A stretch of DNA of 64,000 bases from Sphingomonas glacialis (GTDB lineage: Bacteria > Pseudomonadota > Alphaproteobacteria > Sphingomonadales > Sphingomonadaceae): positions 641,351 through 705,350 of the forward strand of contig NZ_RCZC01000002.1 in NCBI RefSeq assembly GCF_006439055.1, given 5' to 3'. Position 1 is the first letter of the stretch. Every line of letters begins with the position of its first letter. Under the pieces are notes generated by a model. It searched no databases, was not told the DNA's origin, and was given only the letters and a program-made list of their open reading frames with translations. Both the position numbers and the translations under genes were made by a program. Below are positions 7,656 through 18,260 of this stretch, in pieces.

Positions 7656-9137
7656 CTAGGCGGCGATTTTCGCGCCAGGCTTGGCCGGCGATGGATTGGA
7701 GAAGACCATCGCGTCATCGACCGAGCCGAAGCGCAGCGTGAGCAGATCGCGCGCATAGTTCTGATGGAGCCGCCACGGGGATTTGTCCCCCTGCTTCGGG
7801 AACTTCTCCATCGCGCGCGTGACATAGCCCGAGGTGAAATCGAGGAACGGCTTCGCCTCCGGACGGTCTCCAGCGAGCGTCGGTGTCGCCTGGCGCACGC
7901 CACGCTTGGTCATGGTGTTGAGCAGACGGCAGACATAGCCGCAGGTCAGGTCGGCCTTCAGCGTCCAGGATGCATTGGTATAGCCGAACGACGACGCCAT
8001 GTTGGGGACGCCCGAATACATCATGCCCTTGTAATTGTACGTCTCGGCCAGATCGACCGGCGTGCCGTCGACGCTGAACGCGACATCGCTGAGCAGTTGC
8101 AGTTCGAGGCCGGTCGCAGTGACGACCACGTCCGCCGGCAATTCTGCGCCCGAGGCGAGGACGATACCGTCGCGCGTGAAATGCGCGATCGTATCGGTGA
8201 CGACCGACGCCTGGCCCTGCTTCAACGCGGCGAACAGGTCGGCGTCGGGCACGAGACACAGCCGCTGGTCCCACGGATTGTATCGCGGGGTGAAGTGCGT
8301 CGCCACGTCATAGTCTGGCCCGAGTTCGGTCTGCACCATGTCGATCAGCCGCTGCTTGGTCTTGGCGGGGCGTTTGCGCGCCAGGTTGAAGAACGCCATG
8401 CCGAGCAGCACGTTGCGCCAGCGCACGAGCCGATAGGCCAGCATCGCCGGGAGCTTGCGCCGCAGCCAGTTCGCTGCCGCATCCTCGGCCGGGCGCGACA
8501 CGACATAGGTCGGGGAACGCTGCAGCATCGTGACGTGCGACGCGGTCTGCGCCATCGCGGGGACGAGCGTCACCGCGGTCGCACCGCTGCCGATCACGAC
8601 GACCTCCTTGCCGCTATAGTCGAGGTCGCTCGGCCAGAATTGCGGATGGACGATACGCCCGGCGAACTGTTCGGTCCCGGCCCATTCGGGCGTGTGGCCG
8701 CGTGCGTAATTGTAATAGCCGCTGCACATGAAGAGGAAATTGCAGGTCAGGCTGGTCGGCCCATCGGGTCCGTTGGCGGTCACCGTCCACCGCGCGTCCG
8801 ACGTCGACCAGCTCGCGGTCTGGACGTGATGATCGAAGCGGATGTGTCGATCGATGCCATAGTCGCGCGCGGTGTCGCCGACATACTGTAAAATCGAGGG
8901 GCCATCGGCGATGGCCTTCGCTTCGGTCCACGGCTTGAACGCATAGCCGAGCGTGTACATGTCCGAGTCGGAGCGGATGCCGGGGTAGCGGAACAGGTCC
9001 CAAGTCCCGCCAAGTGTCGATCTACCCTCGAGGATGACGTAGCTGCGGTCGGGACACAGCGTCTGCAGGTGATACCCCGCGCCGATTCCCGATAGCCCCG
9101 CCCCGACCACCACCACGTCGAAATGTTCTGTGCGCAT
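7656..9137 (-). CDS. FAD-dependent Baeyer-Villiger-type monooxygenase (EthA-like)
   Basis: NADPH- and FAD-dependent oxygenase predicted to insert oxygen into ketones or oxidise sulfur/nitrogen compounds. 493 residues. The N-terminal FAD Rossmann motif is VVVGAGLSGIGAGYHL; next come ILEGRSTLGGTWDLFRYPGIRSDSD, the fingerprint region FAGRIVHPQFWP (fitting the Baeyer-Villiger pattern with HP..WP), the NADPH Rossmann motif VVVIGSGATAVTLVPAMA, and VVTATGLE. ATG at 9137 has GGAG 7 nt upstream and is preferred over GTG at 9143. The closest recalled relative is mycobacterial EthA. It sits upstream of, and in the same direction as, the efflux operon, but the palindrome between them suggests separate control. 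Confidence 0.85.
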   Translation of the reverse strand: MRTEHFDVVVVGAGLSGIGAGYHLQTLCPDRSYVILEGRSTLGGTWDLFRYPGIRSDSDMYTLGYAFKPWTEAKAIADGPSILQYVGDTARDYGIDRHIRFDHHVQTASWSTSDARWTVTANGPDGPTSLTCNFLFMCSGYYNYARGHTPEWAGTEQFAGRIVHPQFWPSDLDYSGKEVVVIGSGATAVTLVPAMAQTASHVTMLQRSPTYVVSRPAEDAAANWLRRKLPAMLAYRLVRWRNVLLGMAFFNLARKRPAKTKQRLIDMVQTELGPDYDVATHFTPRYNPWDQRLCLVPDADLFAALKQGQASVVTDTIAHFTRDGIVLASGAELPADVVVTATGLELQLLSDVAFSVDGTPVDLAETYNYKGMMYSGVPNMASSFGYTNASWTLKADLTCGYVCRLLNTMTKRGVRQATPTLAGDRPEAKPFLDFTSGYVTRAMEKFPKQGDKSPWRLHQNYARDLLTLRFGSVDDAMVFSNPSPAKPGAKIAA

Positions 9138-9214
9138 CGTCACTCTCCGGGATACCGGATATTCGATTTTTGCAGAGAGCGAAAGCGGAAGTGCGAGGCG
9201 GCGCGGGCGCCGCC

Positions 9215-12200
9215 TCAGAAGTCCCGCTTGTAGCGCACCGTCAGGTTCGATCCGCCGAACGACCCGGCCTGCGACAGCACGCTCAGCGCCTTGGTCAGCG
9301 ACACTTCGAGCTGGGTGGCGGTGAAGCCGCGCGCATCGGTGATCACTTCGACATAGATGTTGTTGGTGATGTATTTGCCGGCCGCAAGCGAGGTGCTTTG
9401 CCCCGTCGCGGAGTCCGCCCCGAGGATCCGCAGCCGATCGATCCCGGCGACGCTGCGCAGCTTGCCGAGCGGATTGAGCCCGCCGCCCGATCCGCGCAGC
9501 GAGTTGAGCGCCGACGCCAGCTGGATCGCCTGGATCGCCGACAAATTCGTCACCGAGCTGCCGAACAACAGTCGGCTGAGCACTTCGTCCTGCGGCAGCG
9601 TCGGAGTCGAACTGAACGCGATCTGCGGCTTCTGGCCGGTGCCGGTGATGTCGATCACGACGGTGATGTCGTTGGTCGTCGTCGTCGCGCTGATGTTGAT
9701 CTCGGGATCGACCAGCGCACCGCCGGCAAAGCGGACGTCACCCTTGGTCACGTCGAAGCGCTTGCCCGCGAACGAGTAGGTCCCGCGAACGATCTGCAAC
9801 CGCCCAAGGATCTGTGGCGCGGCCGAGGTTCCGGCGACACGCATGTCGGCCTCCCACTCGGACTCGAGCCCCATGCCCGACACGAACAACTGGTTCTCGG
9901 CGCGCACGCGGATGTCGAGCTTGAACAGACCCACGGGAGCCTCGGCGGTGGGTTGCGTGGCGGCCTTCACCAAATCGCTCTTCCGGCGGACGCCGGTCAG
10001 TTCGGCGACTTCGGCCTGGCCCTGACGAATGATCTCGTAGCGTGCATTCGGGATGCGGATGTCGCCGGTGATCAGGCCGCCCTTGGCCTTCCTGTTGCTG
10101 ACCGACACGGTGCCCGTCGCGGTCGCGCCGAGCGCGTCGCTGCTGGCGAGCCGCGCATTGTTGAGCGTCGCCTTGACGTCGATCGGGAACCCCGCCGCCG
10201 CCGAGAAGCCGACCGAACCCTGCGCCTGCACGGTTCCCTCGCCCGCCCGCGCCGACAATTGCGTCAGGTCGAAGCGATCGTTGGTGAAGCGCCCGGCGAT
10301 CTTCATCTGGGTCAGCCGCGTGCCGTAGGTTTCATTGTCGTAGGTCAGCGCATCTGCACGGACCAGGCCGGTCAGTTGCGGCGCGTCGACGCGCCCGCTG
10401 AAATCGGCGGCGACCGCGATCGGCCCCGACAATTGCTGCTTGGCCAAACCAGCGAGCGAGAACAGCACGCTCGACGGACCGTTATACCGGATCCCGCCCG
10501 ACAAGGGCGCGGCGAACAAGCGCTGCGTCCAGCTGTCGCCGCCGCCCAGCGGCTGCAAGGTTGCTACCAGCCGACCGACGGTCGTGCCGCCGCGCTGGAT
10601 CAACGCACGCGCGTCGCCGCCCGCATTGGTCAGCCCGACCTGCGCGATCACATCGACCGGCTGCGACACGCTCGCCAGGCTCGATCGCGTGAAGTTCTTG
10701 ATCCGGAACTGGCCAGCGATCTGCGGAACCGAGGCACCTTGCGGCTGGGTGTAATCCAGCGAACCCGTCGCGGTACCGCCGAGGCCCAGATCGGGAACGA
10801 TCGCATTGGCCACCGACACGTCGAGCGAGTCGAGCCGCAGCTTCGCCGATAGCCCCTTGCCGTATTCGCCCGCGATCCGCGCACTGCCGCCCGCGCTGTT
10901 CGCGCCCGCGCCGAAATCGATCCGCGTCGGCTGCAGGCGATACACGCCGCTGCCGATGTCGATCCGTGCGGGATTGCCGGTCTTGAAGGCGATGCCATTG
11001 GCCTGCCCCTGCGTCGCGACGAGCCACATTTTGGGGCTGAGCCGCGCATTGGCGGCGACACGGAAAGGTACGCCGTTCGACCCCGTCGCAAGCAGCTGCG
11101 CGGTGCCGCTGCCGTTGACGTAATTGACCTTGCCGCGTGCTGCCGACAGCACGGCGGCGCCATAGCGCAAATCCGCGACCTGCGCGTCGGCGACGATTTG
11201 CGGCGCATTCGGATAGAGCACGGCCTGTGCATTGATGATCGCGCGCCCGATCGTGAAGTCGGTGGCGCCGGGAATCTTGGCGTTGCTCGCACGTGCGGCG
11301 ACATCGACGCGCTGGACCTTGCCTTGCGCGGCGAGCAGCGCGGCGCCGCTGATGCCCGACCCGGCAAAGGTGATCCGCCCGCCGAACGGCCCGGCGGCAA
11401 GCTGCTCGACCCGCCCCTTGAAATCGACGCCGGCAAAGCGCGCGTTATGGATATCGGCGGTCAGGCGCGGCGACGGCGTCACCAGCACATCGGCGGTGAA
11501 CGGCCCGTAATTGGTCCCGCCCTTGGCGAGCACCGCATAGGACGTGCCGTTACCGCGCACCTGCGCCTCGAGATTGACCAGACCGATGCCGACGCCCGGC
11601 CGCGCGGCGCGGAGCAGGACGACGGGCTTGGTCGCGGTCCCCGTCACGCGCGCGGTCAGCGGGCCGTATTGGTTCGAATAGGCGTCGGCATCGACCAGCA
11701 GCGGCCCCTTGGGATCGTAACGCCCCTGCCCGCGCGTCACGCGGAACTGCGGTGCTGCGAGCCGCAGGTTGCGGAAGGTGATGATGCCGTTGGGATCATA
11801 GCCGACATCGGCGGTGACCGCGGCGTTGCCGCCGAGGAAAGTGCGCGCGCCCTCGTTGAAGATCTGCGACGTCTTGGCGGCGACATGCGCGGTGATGCCG
11901 AAGCCACCGCTCGCGACCGTCACCAGCTTGGCGTCGGTGCGCAGCGAAACGATGCCGAAGCCATCGACCTTGTAATCGTTGACGCGCCCGTTGAGCGCAC
12001 CGCGATACAGACCGGTCGCGAGATCGGCGACGACAACCGCGGTCGCATCGATCTTGCGCGACCGGATCTTGAGATTGTCCGACAGCAATTTGCCGTTGGC
12101 AATCGCGAAATCGCCATTGATCGCGACGTTGTCGAGCAGACCACCAGCGGCCGCGTTCAACCCGGTGACGCGGGCGGCGCGCGCCGAGACTGGCACGACG

Positions 12201-13462
12201 ATATGATCGGCATTCACACGAGCCAGGCCCGACGCATAGAGCTTCTCGACGCGTGTCTCGCCAAAGCCGAGCACGCCGGCCGTGATGACGTAATTGACCG
12301 TGGGCGTCGCAAACTTGCCGTCGAGCACGACACGCGCGGCGACATCGCGCCCGTTGAGGTTAGGCGCGATCGCGCCGGGGGTCAGCAGCTTTGCGTCGAC
12401 CGCGAACTGCCCGAAGCTGCTCTGCGCGAGATCGATCAGGCCCTTGGCGTCGAGCGCGAGCGCGTCCGACCGCAAGGTCGTCGTCAGATTGACCTTGCGC
12501 TGATCGAGCGTCGCATCGACCGCGACCTGCAGCGCCGGCGCGGCCAACCGCGCGATCGGGTTGACCGGCGTCGCCTTGTCCTTCGGCGCGCCGCCGGGAT
12601 AGAGTCCCGGATTGGTCGTGCCGCGGACCTTGAAGGTGCCGCTATGCGCCTCGAGCGAAAGATCGGCGAGCGAGGCTCCGCCGAGCGTCCCCGTTGCCTT
12701 GCCGACCCAGGCCTTCCAGCCGCCCTTGCCGGCGACGGTGAACTCGAGCGGTGCTTTGAGCCCGCTCATCCCCGCGACGACGCCGTTCGCCGGCGCCGTC
12801 ACGCGTGCGTCGAGATCGAGTTTGTCCTGATCGGGCACCGCGTCGAGCTTGACCGTCATCCGGTCGCCGCCAGCGATGCCGGGGCCGGTCAGCGCGGCGA
12901 CATCGGCAGTCACCTGCGCGCGCTTATCGGCGATGTGCGTCGCGCCGTCGATGCGGATGATGTGCGGCTGGCCCGAAACGGCCTTGCCGATGATGAAGCG
13001 ATCGATCGTCAGCTTACCGATGTCGACATCGAGATCGGGCAGGATCGGCGCATTGGGATCGGTCGGCGTCGGCGTGAAGGCGGGCGAACGCGTCATCGTG
13101 ATCAGCGCGGCCTGCGCCGAGCGCACATCGATATGGTTATGCAGATAGTCGAACGGCCGCCAGTCGACCGCGATCCGCGGCGACGACAGGAACACGCCCT
13201 TGGGGTCGCTGACCCGCACGTCGGTCAGCACCATCGCGCCGTAGATCGATCCATCGATCCGCCCGACCTTGATGTTGAGCCCCGAGGCGGTCTTGTACTC
13301 GCCGAGATAGTTGGCGATCACCCGCCGCCCGGGCGCGGTGTTGAGCCCCAGCACGACCAGCCCGACGAGCACGATCAGCCCGACCAGCGTGATCGCCACC
13401 CATTTGAGAATACGCTGCCACAACGGACGACGCACGACGACGACCTCTTCCTCGGCCATCAA
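9215..13462 (-). CDS. tamB: Translocation and assembly module protein TamB
   Basis: Very large (1415 residues) envelope protein with an N-terminal membrane anchor (about residues 14-38, ILKWVAITLVGLIVLVGLVVLG) and a long repetitive beta-rich body that spans the periplasm. The C-terminal 350 residues are the conserved TamB/DUF490 domain (GTYSFAGKRFDVTKGDVRFAGG, then SSTPTLPQDEVLSRLLFG and the final SNLTVRYKRDF). It partners TamA in outer-membrane protein or lipid transport. It starts inside the last codons of tamA (4-nt ATGA overlap), which confirms the two-gene operon. Confidence 0.92.
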   Translation of the reverse strand: MMAEEEVVVVRRPLWQRILKWVAITLVGLIVLVGLVVLGLNTAPGRRVIANYLGEYKTASGLNIKVGRIDGSIYGAMVLTDVRVSDPKGVFLSSPRIAVDWRPFDYLHNHIDVRSAQAALITMTRSPAFTPTPTDPNAPILPDLDVDIGKLTIDRFIIGKAVSGQPHIIRIDGATHIADKRAQVTADVAALTGPGIAGGDRMTVKLDAVPDQDKLDLDARVTAPANGVVAGMSGLKAPLEFTVAGKGGWKAWVGKATGTLGGASLADLSLEAHSGTFKVRGTTNPGLYPGGAPKDKATPVNPIARLAAPALQVAVDATLDQRKVNLTTTLRSDALALDAKGLIDLAQSSFGQFAVDAKLLTPGAIAPNLNGRDVAARVVLDGKFATPTVNYVITAGVLGFGETRVEKLYASGLARVNADHIVVPVSARAARVTGLNAAAGGLLDNVAINGDFAIANGKLLSDNLKIRSRKIDATAVVVADLATGLYRGALNGRVNDYKVDGFGIVSLRTDAKLVTVASGGFGITAHVAAKTSQIFNEGARTFLGGNAAVTADVGYDPNGIITFRNLRLAAPQFRVTRGQGRYDPKGPLLVDADAYSNQYGPLTARVTGTATKPVVLLRAARPGVGIGLVNLEAQVRGNGTSYAVLAKGGTNYGPFTADVLVTPSPRLTADIHNARFAGVDFKGRVEQLAAGPFGGRITFAGSGISGAALLAAQGKVQRVDVAARASNAKIPGATDFTIGRAIINAQAVLYPNAPQIVADAQVADLRYGAAVLSAARGKVNYVNGSGTAQLLATGSNGVPFRVAANARLSPKMWLVATQGQANGIAFKTGNPARIDIGSGVYRLQPTRIDFGAGANSAGGSARIAGEYGKGLSAKLRLDSLDVSVANAIVPDLGLGGTATGSLDYTQPQGASVPQIAGQFRIKNFTRSSLASVSQPVDVIAQVGLTNAGGDARALIQRGGTTVGRLVATLQPLGGGDSWTQRLFAAPLSGGIRYNGPSSVLFSLAGLAKQQLSGPIAVAADFSGRVDAPQLTGLVRADALTYDNETYGTRLTQMKIAGRFTNDRFDLTQLSARAGEGTVQAQGSVGFSAAAGFPIDVKATLNNARLASSDALGATATGTVSVSNRKAKGGLITGDIRIPNARYEIIRQGQAEVAELTGVRRKSDLVKAATQPTAEAPVGLFKLDIRVRAENQLFVSGMGLESEWEADMRVAGTSAAPQILGRLQIVRGTYSFAGKRFDVTKGDVRFAGGALVDPEINISATTTTNDITVVIDITGTGQKPQIAFSSTPTLPQDEVLSRLLFGSSVTNLSAIQAIQLASALNSLRGSGGGLNPLGKLRSVAGIDRLRILGADSATGQSTSLAAGKYITNNIYVEVITDARGFTATQLEVSLTKALSVLSQAGSFGGSNLTVRYKRDF

Positions 13463-15525
13463 AAGGCTTGTCCGATCGAAATGTAGAGCGCGACCTTGCC
13501 GTCGCCCTTACGCGGGTTGAGCGGGGTGGCGACGTCGACGCGCAGCGGCCCGAAATTGGTGTAGAAGCGCCCACCGATGCCCGCGCCATAGCGCAGGTCG
13601 GTGCCCTTGGGGATCGGGCCTTCATAGGCGTTGCCGCCGTCGAAGAACGGCACGATGCCGTAATTGCCGAAGCGATAGCGCGCCTCGAGCGCGAATTCGT
13701 TGAGCGAGCGCCCGCCGACCGGATTGCCCTGCGGATCGAGCGGCCCCAGCCGCTGATAGCCGTAACCGCGCACCGATCCGCCGCCACCGCCATAATAGCG
13801 CCGCGACGGCGCGAGATCGTCGCGGCTGGTGCCGTCGATCGAGCCTGCGCGCACGCGCCCCGCGAGCACGATGCTGCTCCCGATCGGATAATAGCCGCTC
13901 GCCTCGATCAGCGTGCGGACATAGGGCTGCACCGCGCCACGCACCGACGTCTCCGGGCTGACGCTCAGCTTGAGGCGATAGCCCTTGGTCGGGTTGAGCA
14001 GGCTGTCGGAGCGGTCGAACAGCACCTGCCCGGGGAGCGCGACGATGAAATAGGTGCCGCGCTTGCGGTCGCCCAAGCCGAAATCATAGACGCTCTCGTT
14101 GGTGCCTACCAATTCGAAGCCATAGGCGTAGCTGAATTTCTTCTGCCACAGCGGCGTCGAATCGTACGAGACCTTGCCCGACAGCGTCGCTGTCAAAGCG
14201 TTGTACGCGTCATAGCTGGTGCGATCGGCCGACGCGGTGAGCGTCACAGTCCGGTCGCGCTTGCCGGCATTCGAGCGACGGAAGGTCGCGCTCGCCCCCT
14301 GCTCCTGCGTGCCCCCGACCGCGGTGACGATCAACGCACCCTCGGGCTGGAACAGGTTGCGGTTGGTGAACGAGCCTTCGAGCCGGACGCCCTGCCCCGT
14401 GCTGTAGCCGCCGCTGACGGCAAGCGACCGCTGCTTGCCGCGCTCCTGCTTGACCAGCAGGTTGACCTGCTCGGTGCCGTCGGGGTTGATATTGCCGGTT
14501 CGGACGGGCTCGACCGAGACGGTCGAGAACAGACCGGTCGCCACAAGCGCGGCACGAAGATCGTCGGTCAGGCGGTTGTCGTAGAGTTGCCCCGGCTTGA
14601 AGCGCGTCAGCACGCTGACATGTTCGGCGCCGAAGGCGAGCCGCCCCTCGGTGGTGAAGGTGCCGAACGACGAGCGCGGCCCGGTATCGACCGGCAGGGT
14701 ATAATCCCCCAGCCCCGTCACGTCATCGAGCAGGATATCGCGCTGGCCGACCTTGGTGAAGGGATAGCCGCGCTGCGGCAGGATCAGCGCGACGTTCGCT
14801 TCGGCACCCTGCACGCGGTCAGCCTCGATCGCGTCGCCGACCTTGAGCGGAAGCTGGCTCTCGACTAGGCCCGGCGGGGTGGTCGGCTCGGCCTTCACGG
14901 TGATCGTGCCTAGCTTGTACTGCTTGCCCGGCGTCGCCGAGACGATCGCGCGCAGCTTGGTCGTATCACCCGGGATCGGCTCGATCGTCGAGACGGCGGT
15001 GCCATCATAATAGCCGAGCGACTTCATCAGCCGGATCGCCAGTGCTTCATCCTCGCGCCCACGCGCCGCCACGACCGTCGCGTTGGCAGCCTTCCCCTTG
15101 CCGCCGCGAAGCGCCGACAGTCCGTTGAACTGGCCCTTCACCTTGAGCGCATCGAGCCCGCGCACTTCGGTATCGTAGCGAATTTCCGGCGACTTGGTGT
15201 CCTTGAAGGTCGCATCGACCAGCGGAGTCGAATCGAACCCTTGCAGCGCCGGCAGAGGCTGCGTCAGTTCGGCCGGAGCGGTTTCCGCCGGCGCTTGTGC
15301 GGCGGGGAGCATCGGCTCGAGGGGGGCGTTGATATCGTTCGACAAAGCCGGGAGCGCCTTGTCGAACTCGGGGTCGGGAACGATCTGTGGCTCGGCCGCC
15401 TGTTGCGCCGAAACCGGCGCCGCAACGGGTGCAATCGGGGGCTGCGCCTGCTGCATTCCTGCGGCGGCGACAGCCAATATCCCACTCGAAAACCCCGATA
15501 CGCTCAACGACCAAATTCCCCGCAT
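13459..15525 (-). CDS. tamA: Outer-membrane assembly protein TamA (BamA/Omp85 family)
   Basis: 688 residues. A signal-like N terminus (to about residue 25) is followed by a Pro/Ala/Gln-rich linker, POTRA-type repeats (about 115-330, e.g. YKLGTITVKAE and LPLKVGDAIEADRVQGAEA), and a 16-strand barrel ending in the conserved GDGKVALYISIGQAF with a terminal Phe. The VRGYGYQ segment is the Omp85 (V/I)RG(F/Y) motif in loop 6. The unusually long low-complexity region between signal and first POTRA (about 90 residues) is noteworthy. tamB follows with a 4-nt overlap. Confidence 0.9.
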   Translation of the reverse strand: MRGIWSLSVSGFSSGILAVAAAGMQQAQPPIAPVAAPVSAQQAAEPQIVPDPEFDKALPALSNDINAPLEPMLPAAQAPAETAPAELTQPLPALQGFDSTPLVDATFKDTKSPEIRYDTEVRGLDALKVKGQFNGLSALRGGKGKAANATVVAARGREDEALAIRLMKSLGYYDGTAVSTIEPIPGDTTKLRAIVSATPGKQYKLGTITVKAEPTTPPGLVESQLPLKVGDAIEADRVQGAEANVALILPQRGYPFTKVGQRDILLDDVTGLGDYTLPVDTGPRSSFGTFTTEGRLAFGAEHVSVLTRFKPGQLYDNRLTDDLRAALVATGLFSTVSVEPVRTGNINPDGTEQVNLLVKQERGKQRSLAVSGGYSTGQGVRLEGSFTNRNLFQPEGALIVTAVGGTQEQGASATFRRSNAGKRDRTVTLTASADRTSYDAYNALTATLSGKVSYDSTPLWQKKFSYAYGFELVGTNESVYDFGLGDRKRGTYFIVALPGQVLFDRSDSLLNPTKGYRLKLSVSPETSVRGAVQPYVRTLIEASGYYPIGSSIVLAGRVRAGSIDGTSRDDLAPSRRYYGGGGGSVRGYGYQRLGPLDPQGNPVGGRSLNEFALEARYRFGNYGIVPFFDGGNAYEGPIPKGTDLRYGAGIGGRFYTNFGPLRVDVATPLNPRKGDGKVALYISIGQAF

Positions 15526-15592
15526 TTTCGCGGGAATCTCGCGCGAACGGCCCCGACTTGCCCCACCAACGCACGAGACTGCATTGGTTTCC

Positions 15593-17659
15593 CTAGTTTT
15601 GTTTGAGCATCAAACGATAGGTGTGCAGCAGGGGTTCGGTATAGCCGTTGGGCTGCGCGCCGCCATCGAAAACCAGCGCGCGCGCCGCCTGCAGCGCGAG
15701 GCTTTCGGGGTGCCCGTGCATCGGCCGATACAGCGGGTCGCCGGCATTCTGCACATCGACCTTGGCCGCCATCCGGTCGAACGCAGCATCGACTTCGTCG
15801 GGCGTGGTCACGCCGTGGAGCAGCCAGTTGGCGATGTGCTGCGAGGAAATGCGCAGCGTCGCGCGATCCTCCATCAGCCCGATATCGTGGATGTCGGGCA
15901 CCTTCGAACAGCCGACCCCCTGATCGATCCAGCGCACGACATAGCCGAGAATGCCTTGCGCATTGTTGTCGAGCTCGGCGCGGATTTCATCGGGCTTCCA
16001 GTTGCGCCCCGGCGCGACCGGCACCGTCAGCAAAGCGTCGAGCGACGGGATCGCTTCCCTTGCGATCTCCCCCTGGCGCGCAAAGACGTCGACCTGGTGA
16101 TAGTGCATCGCGTGCAGCGTCGCCGCGGTTGGCGAGGGAACCCAGGCGGTGTTGGCACCCGCCTGCGGATGCGCGATCTTCTGCGTCATCATATCGCCCA
16201 TCCGGTCGGGCGCGGCCCACATCCCCTTACCGATCTGCGCCTTGCCCGACAGGCCGGCGGCAAGCCCGATGCGGACGTTGCGGTCCTCATACGCCTTGAT
16301 CCAGGCGCTGGTCTTCATCTCGCCCTTGGGGATCATCGGCCCGGCGCGCATCGCGGTGTGCATCTCGTCGCCGGTGCGATCGAGGAAGCCGGTGTTGATG
16401 AAGACGATGCGGTCCTTCACTGCCCCGATGCAAGCGGCGAGGTTGGCCGAGGTGCGGCGCTCCTCGTCCATCACGCCGACCTTGATCGTATGGCGATCGA
16501 GCCCGAGCAGATCCTCGACAGCGTCGAACAAAGCGTTGGTGAACGCGCATTCGGCCGGCCCGTGCATCTTCGGCTTGACGATATAGACCGAGCCCGTGCG
16601 GCTGTTCTGGAACGCGCCGAGCTTGCGCAAATCGTACAGCGCGATCGTGCTGGTCAGGATCGCGTCGAGGATGCCCTCCGGCGCATCGCTGCCATCGGAA
16701 AGGCGCAGCGCGGGCGTCGTCATCAGATGCCCGACATTGCGGACGAACAACAGGCTGCGGCCCGGGAGCGTCAGGCCATTGTCATAGACGCGATCGGCAT
16801 TGAGCCGGCGCGTGATCGTCTTGCCACCCTTGTCGAACGATTCCTCGAGCGTGCCGGTCATCAGCCCGAGCCAATTGGCATAGGCCGCGACCTTGTCCTC
16901 GGCATCGACCGCGGCGATCGAATCCTCGAGGTCGCAGATCGTCGTCAGCGCCGATTCGAGGATGACGTCGGCGATGCCCGACGGATCGTCGCGTCCGATC
17001 GGGTGGTCGCGGTTCACCACAACTTCGATGTGCAGGCCGTTATGGACGAAAAGCCACGACTCGCCCTTGCGGCCGACGAGTTGCGCGGGATCGCGCAGCA
17101 CCGGCTCCTTGTCGGCAAGCTCAGCCCAGGGGCGGTCGGCAAGCGGCACCGCCTGGTCGAGGAACGCCTTCGCGGCGACGACGACTTGGCGCCCGCGGAC
17201 GGGATCATAGCCGCCCGGCACCGCCATCCCCGGCAGCGCGTCGGTGCCGTAATAGGCGTCGTAGAGGCTCCCCCAACGCGCATTGGCGGCATTGAGCAGG
17301 AAGCGCGCGTTGAGGATCGGCACGACGAGCTGCGGCCCGGCCATCGTCGCGACCTCGGGATCGACGTTCTCCGTGGTGATCGTGAAGGACGCAGGCTCGG
17401 GCACGAGATAGCCGATCTCGCGCAGATACGCCTCGTCGACCGCCCCGCCCGCCTGATAGCGTGCATCGATCTTGGCCTGGAGATCGTCGCGCACCTGCAG
17501 CAGCGCGGCATTTTGCGGCGCGAAGCGCGCATAGATCGCGGCAACCCCCGACCACCACGCGCCAGCTTCGATGTCGAGCCCGGGCAGGACGCGTTCCTCG
17601 ACAAAGGCGGCGAGCGGTGCCGCCACCGAAAGGCCGGCGCGGTCGAGCATGTCGGGCAT
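15593..17659 (-). CDS. glcB: Malate synthase G
   Basis: Condenses glyoxylate with acetyl-CoA to malate (glyoxylate shunt or glycolate use); cytosolic, Mg-dependent. 688 residues, a little shorter than the roughly 720 of E. coli GlcB. Family segments include [73 protein letters not shown] and the C-terminal [26 protein letters not shown]. The ATG has an AGGAGG Shine-Dalgarno with 6-nt spacing, so strong translation is expected. No isocitrate lyase gene is in the window. Confidence 0.95.
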   Translation of the reverse strand: MPDMLDRAGLSVAAPLAAFVEERVLPGLDIEAGAWWSGVAAIYARFAPQNAALLQVRDDLQAKIDARYQAGGAVDEAYLREIGYLVPEPASFTITTENVDPEVATMAGPQLVVPILNARFLLNAANARWGSLYDAYYGTDALPGMAVPGGYDPVRGRQVVVAAKAFLDQAVPLADRPWAELADKEPVLRDPAQLVGRKGESWLFVHNGLHIEVVVNRDHPIGRDDPSGIADVILESALTTICDLEDSIAAVDAEDKVAAYANWLGLMTGTLEESFDKGGKTITRRLNADRVYDNGLTLPGRSLLFVRNVGHLMTTPALRLSDGSDAPEGILDAILTSTIALYDLRKLGAFQNSRTGSVYIVKPKMHGPAECAFTNALFDAVEDLLGLDRHTIKVGVMDEERRTSANLAACIGAVKDRIVFINTGFLDRTGDEMHTAMRAGPMIPKGEMKTSAWIKAYEDRNVRIGLAAGLSGKAQIGKGMWAAPDRMGDMMTQKIAHPQAGANTAWVPSPTAATLHAMHYHQVDVFARQGEIAREAIPSLDALLTVPVAPGRNWKPDEIRAELDNNAQGILGYVVRWIDQGVGCSKVPDIHDIGLMEDRATLRISSQHIANWLLHGVTTPDEVDAAFDRMAAKVDVQNAGDPLYRPMHGHPESLALQAARALVFDGGAQPNGYTEPLLHTYRLMLKQN

Positions 17660-17731
17660 GAAGGTCCTCCTGGAAAAACACGGTTCGCCTGGGGAGGGCC
17701 GAGTCCGCTTAGGCCAGGGAAGGCCCTGCTA

Positions 17732-18184
17732 TCAACCCTGCTCCGGGTCGAACGGTGCGGCAGATGCCTCGATCCGGTCAAGCATCGCGCGGAAGGTCGC
17801 GATCTCCTTTGGCGAAAACCCCCCGAAAACGCGCGCTTCTAGTTCGAGCGCCTTGGGCGCGACATCGTCGTACAGCGCCCGTCCGGTCGTGGTCAGCGCG
17901 AGCATGTGCGAGCGCTGATCGCCCGGATTGGGCTGGCGCGCAACCAGCCCGCGCTCGACCAAGGCGGCGGCCGCGCGGCTGACGGTGACCTTGTCCATGC
18001 GCGTCGCGAGGCCCAGCGCCTGCTGCGTCATCCCCGGCCCTTCGGCGATCACCGCGACAAGCCGCCACTCCGAAATCTTGAGCCCGAACAGCGCCTGATA
18101 GGCGCTGGCGATCGCGGCCGAGACACGGTTCGACGCGATCGACAGGCGATAGGGCAGGAAGTCGTCGAGTTTGAGCGTTGCCAT
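17732..18184 (-). CDS. MarR-family transcriptional regulator
   Basis: 150-residue winged-helix dimer. Core: LFGLKISEWRLVAVIAEG, GMTQQALGLATRMDKVTVSRAAAALVERGLVAR (recognition helix) and the wing NPGDQRSHMLALTTTGRALYD. ATG at 18184 is preferred over a TTG two codons upstream. It is divergent from hpd with a 76-bp gap that contains a 14-bp inverted repeat, the usual arrangement for a MarR protein controlling a neighbouring aromatic-catabolism operon. Ligand unknown; 4-hydroxyphenylpyruvate or homogentisate would be reasonable guesses. Confidence 0.88.
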   Translation of the reverse strand: MATLKLDDFLPYRLSIASNRVSAAIASAYQALFGLKISEWRLVAVIAEGPGMTQQALGLATRMDKVTVSRAAAALVERGLVARQPNPGDQRSHMLALTTTGRALYDDVAPKALELEARVFGGFSPKEIATFRAMLDRIEASAAPFDPEQG

Positions 18185-18230
18185 GGACAATCGATACGGG
18201 ATGGACCGCGGTGCGCAAGCCCGCTATATC

Positions 18231-18244
18231 GTTTCATCTGAAAC
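18231..18244. promoter_or_regulatory. Inverted repeat in marR-hpd intergenic region, likely MarR operator
   Basis: GTTTCA and TGAAAC form perfect 6-bp arms with a TC centre. The site lies just downstream of TATATC (18225-18230, a possible -10 for hpd) and 17 bp before the hpd ATG, so binding here would block hpd transcription. Confidence 0.55.
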
Positions 18245-18260
18245 CAGTTGGAGCCGACCG

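Noticed and set aside
9170..10852. 560-codon open frame on the + strand
   Set aside because: Overlaps the conserved C-terminal TamB domain on the other strand; composition typical of a GC shadow.
11198..13486. 762-codon open frame on the + strand opposite tamB
   Set aside because: Shadow of tamB; Arg/Asp/Gly-rich composition and no domain.
15194..17842. 882-codon open frame on the + strand opposite glcB
   Set aside because: It is the mirror of a certain gene (malate synthase G) in GC-rich DNA; its product is Arg/His-rich with no recognisable domain.
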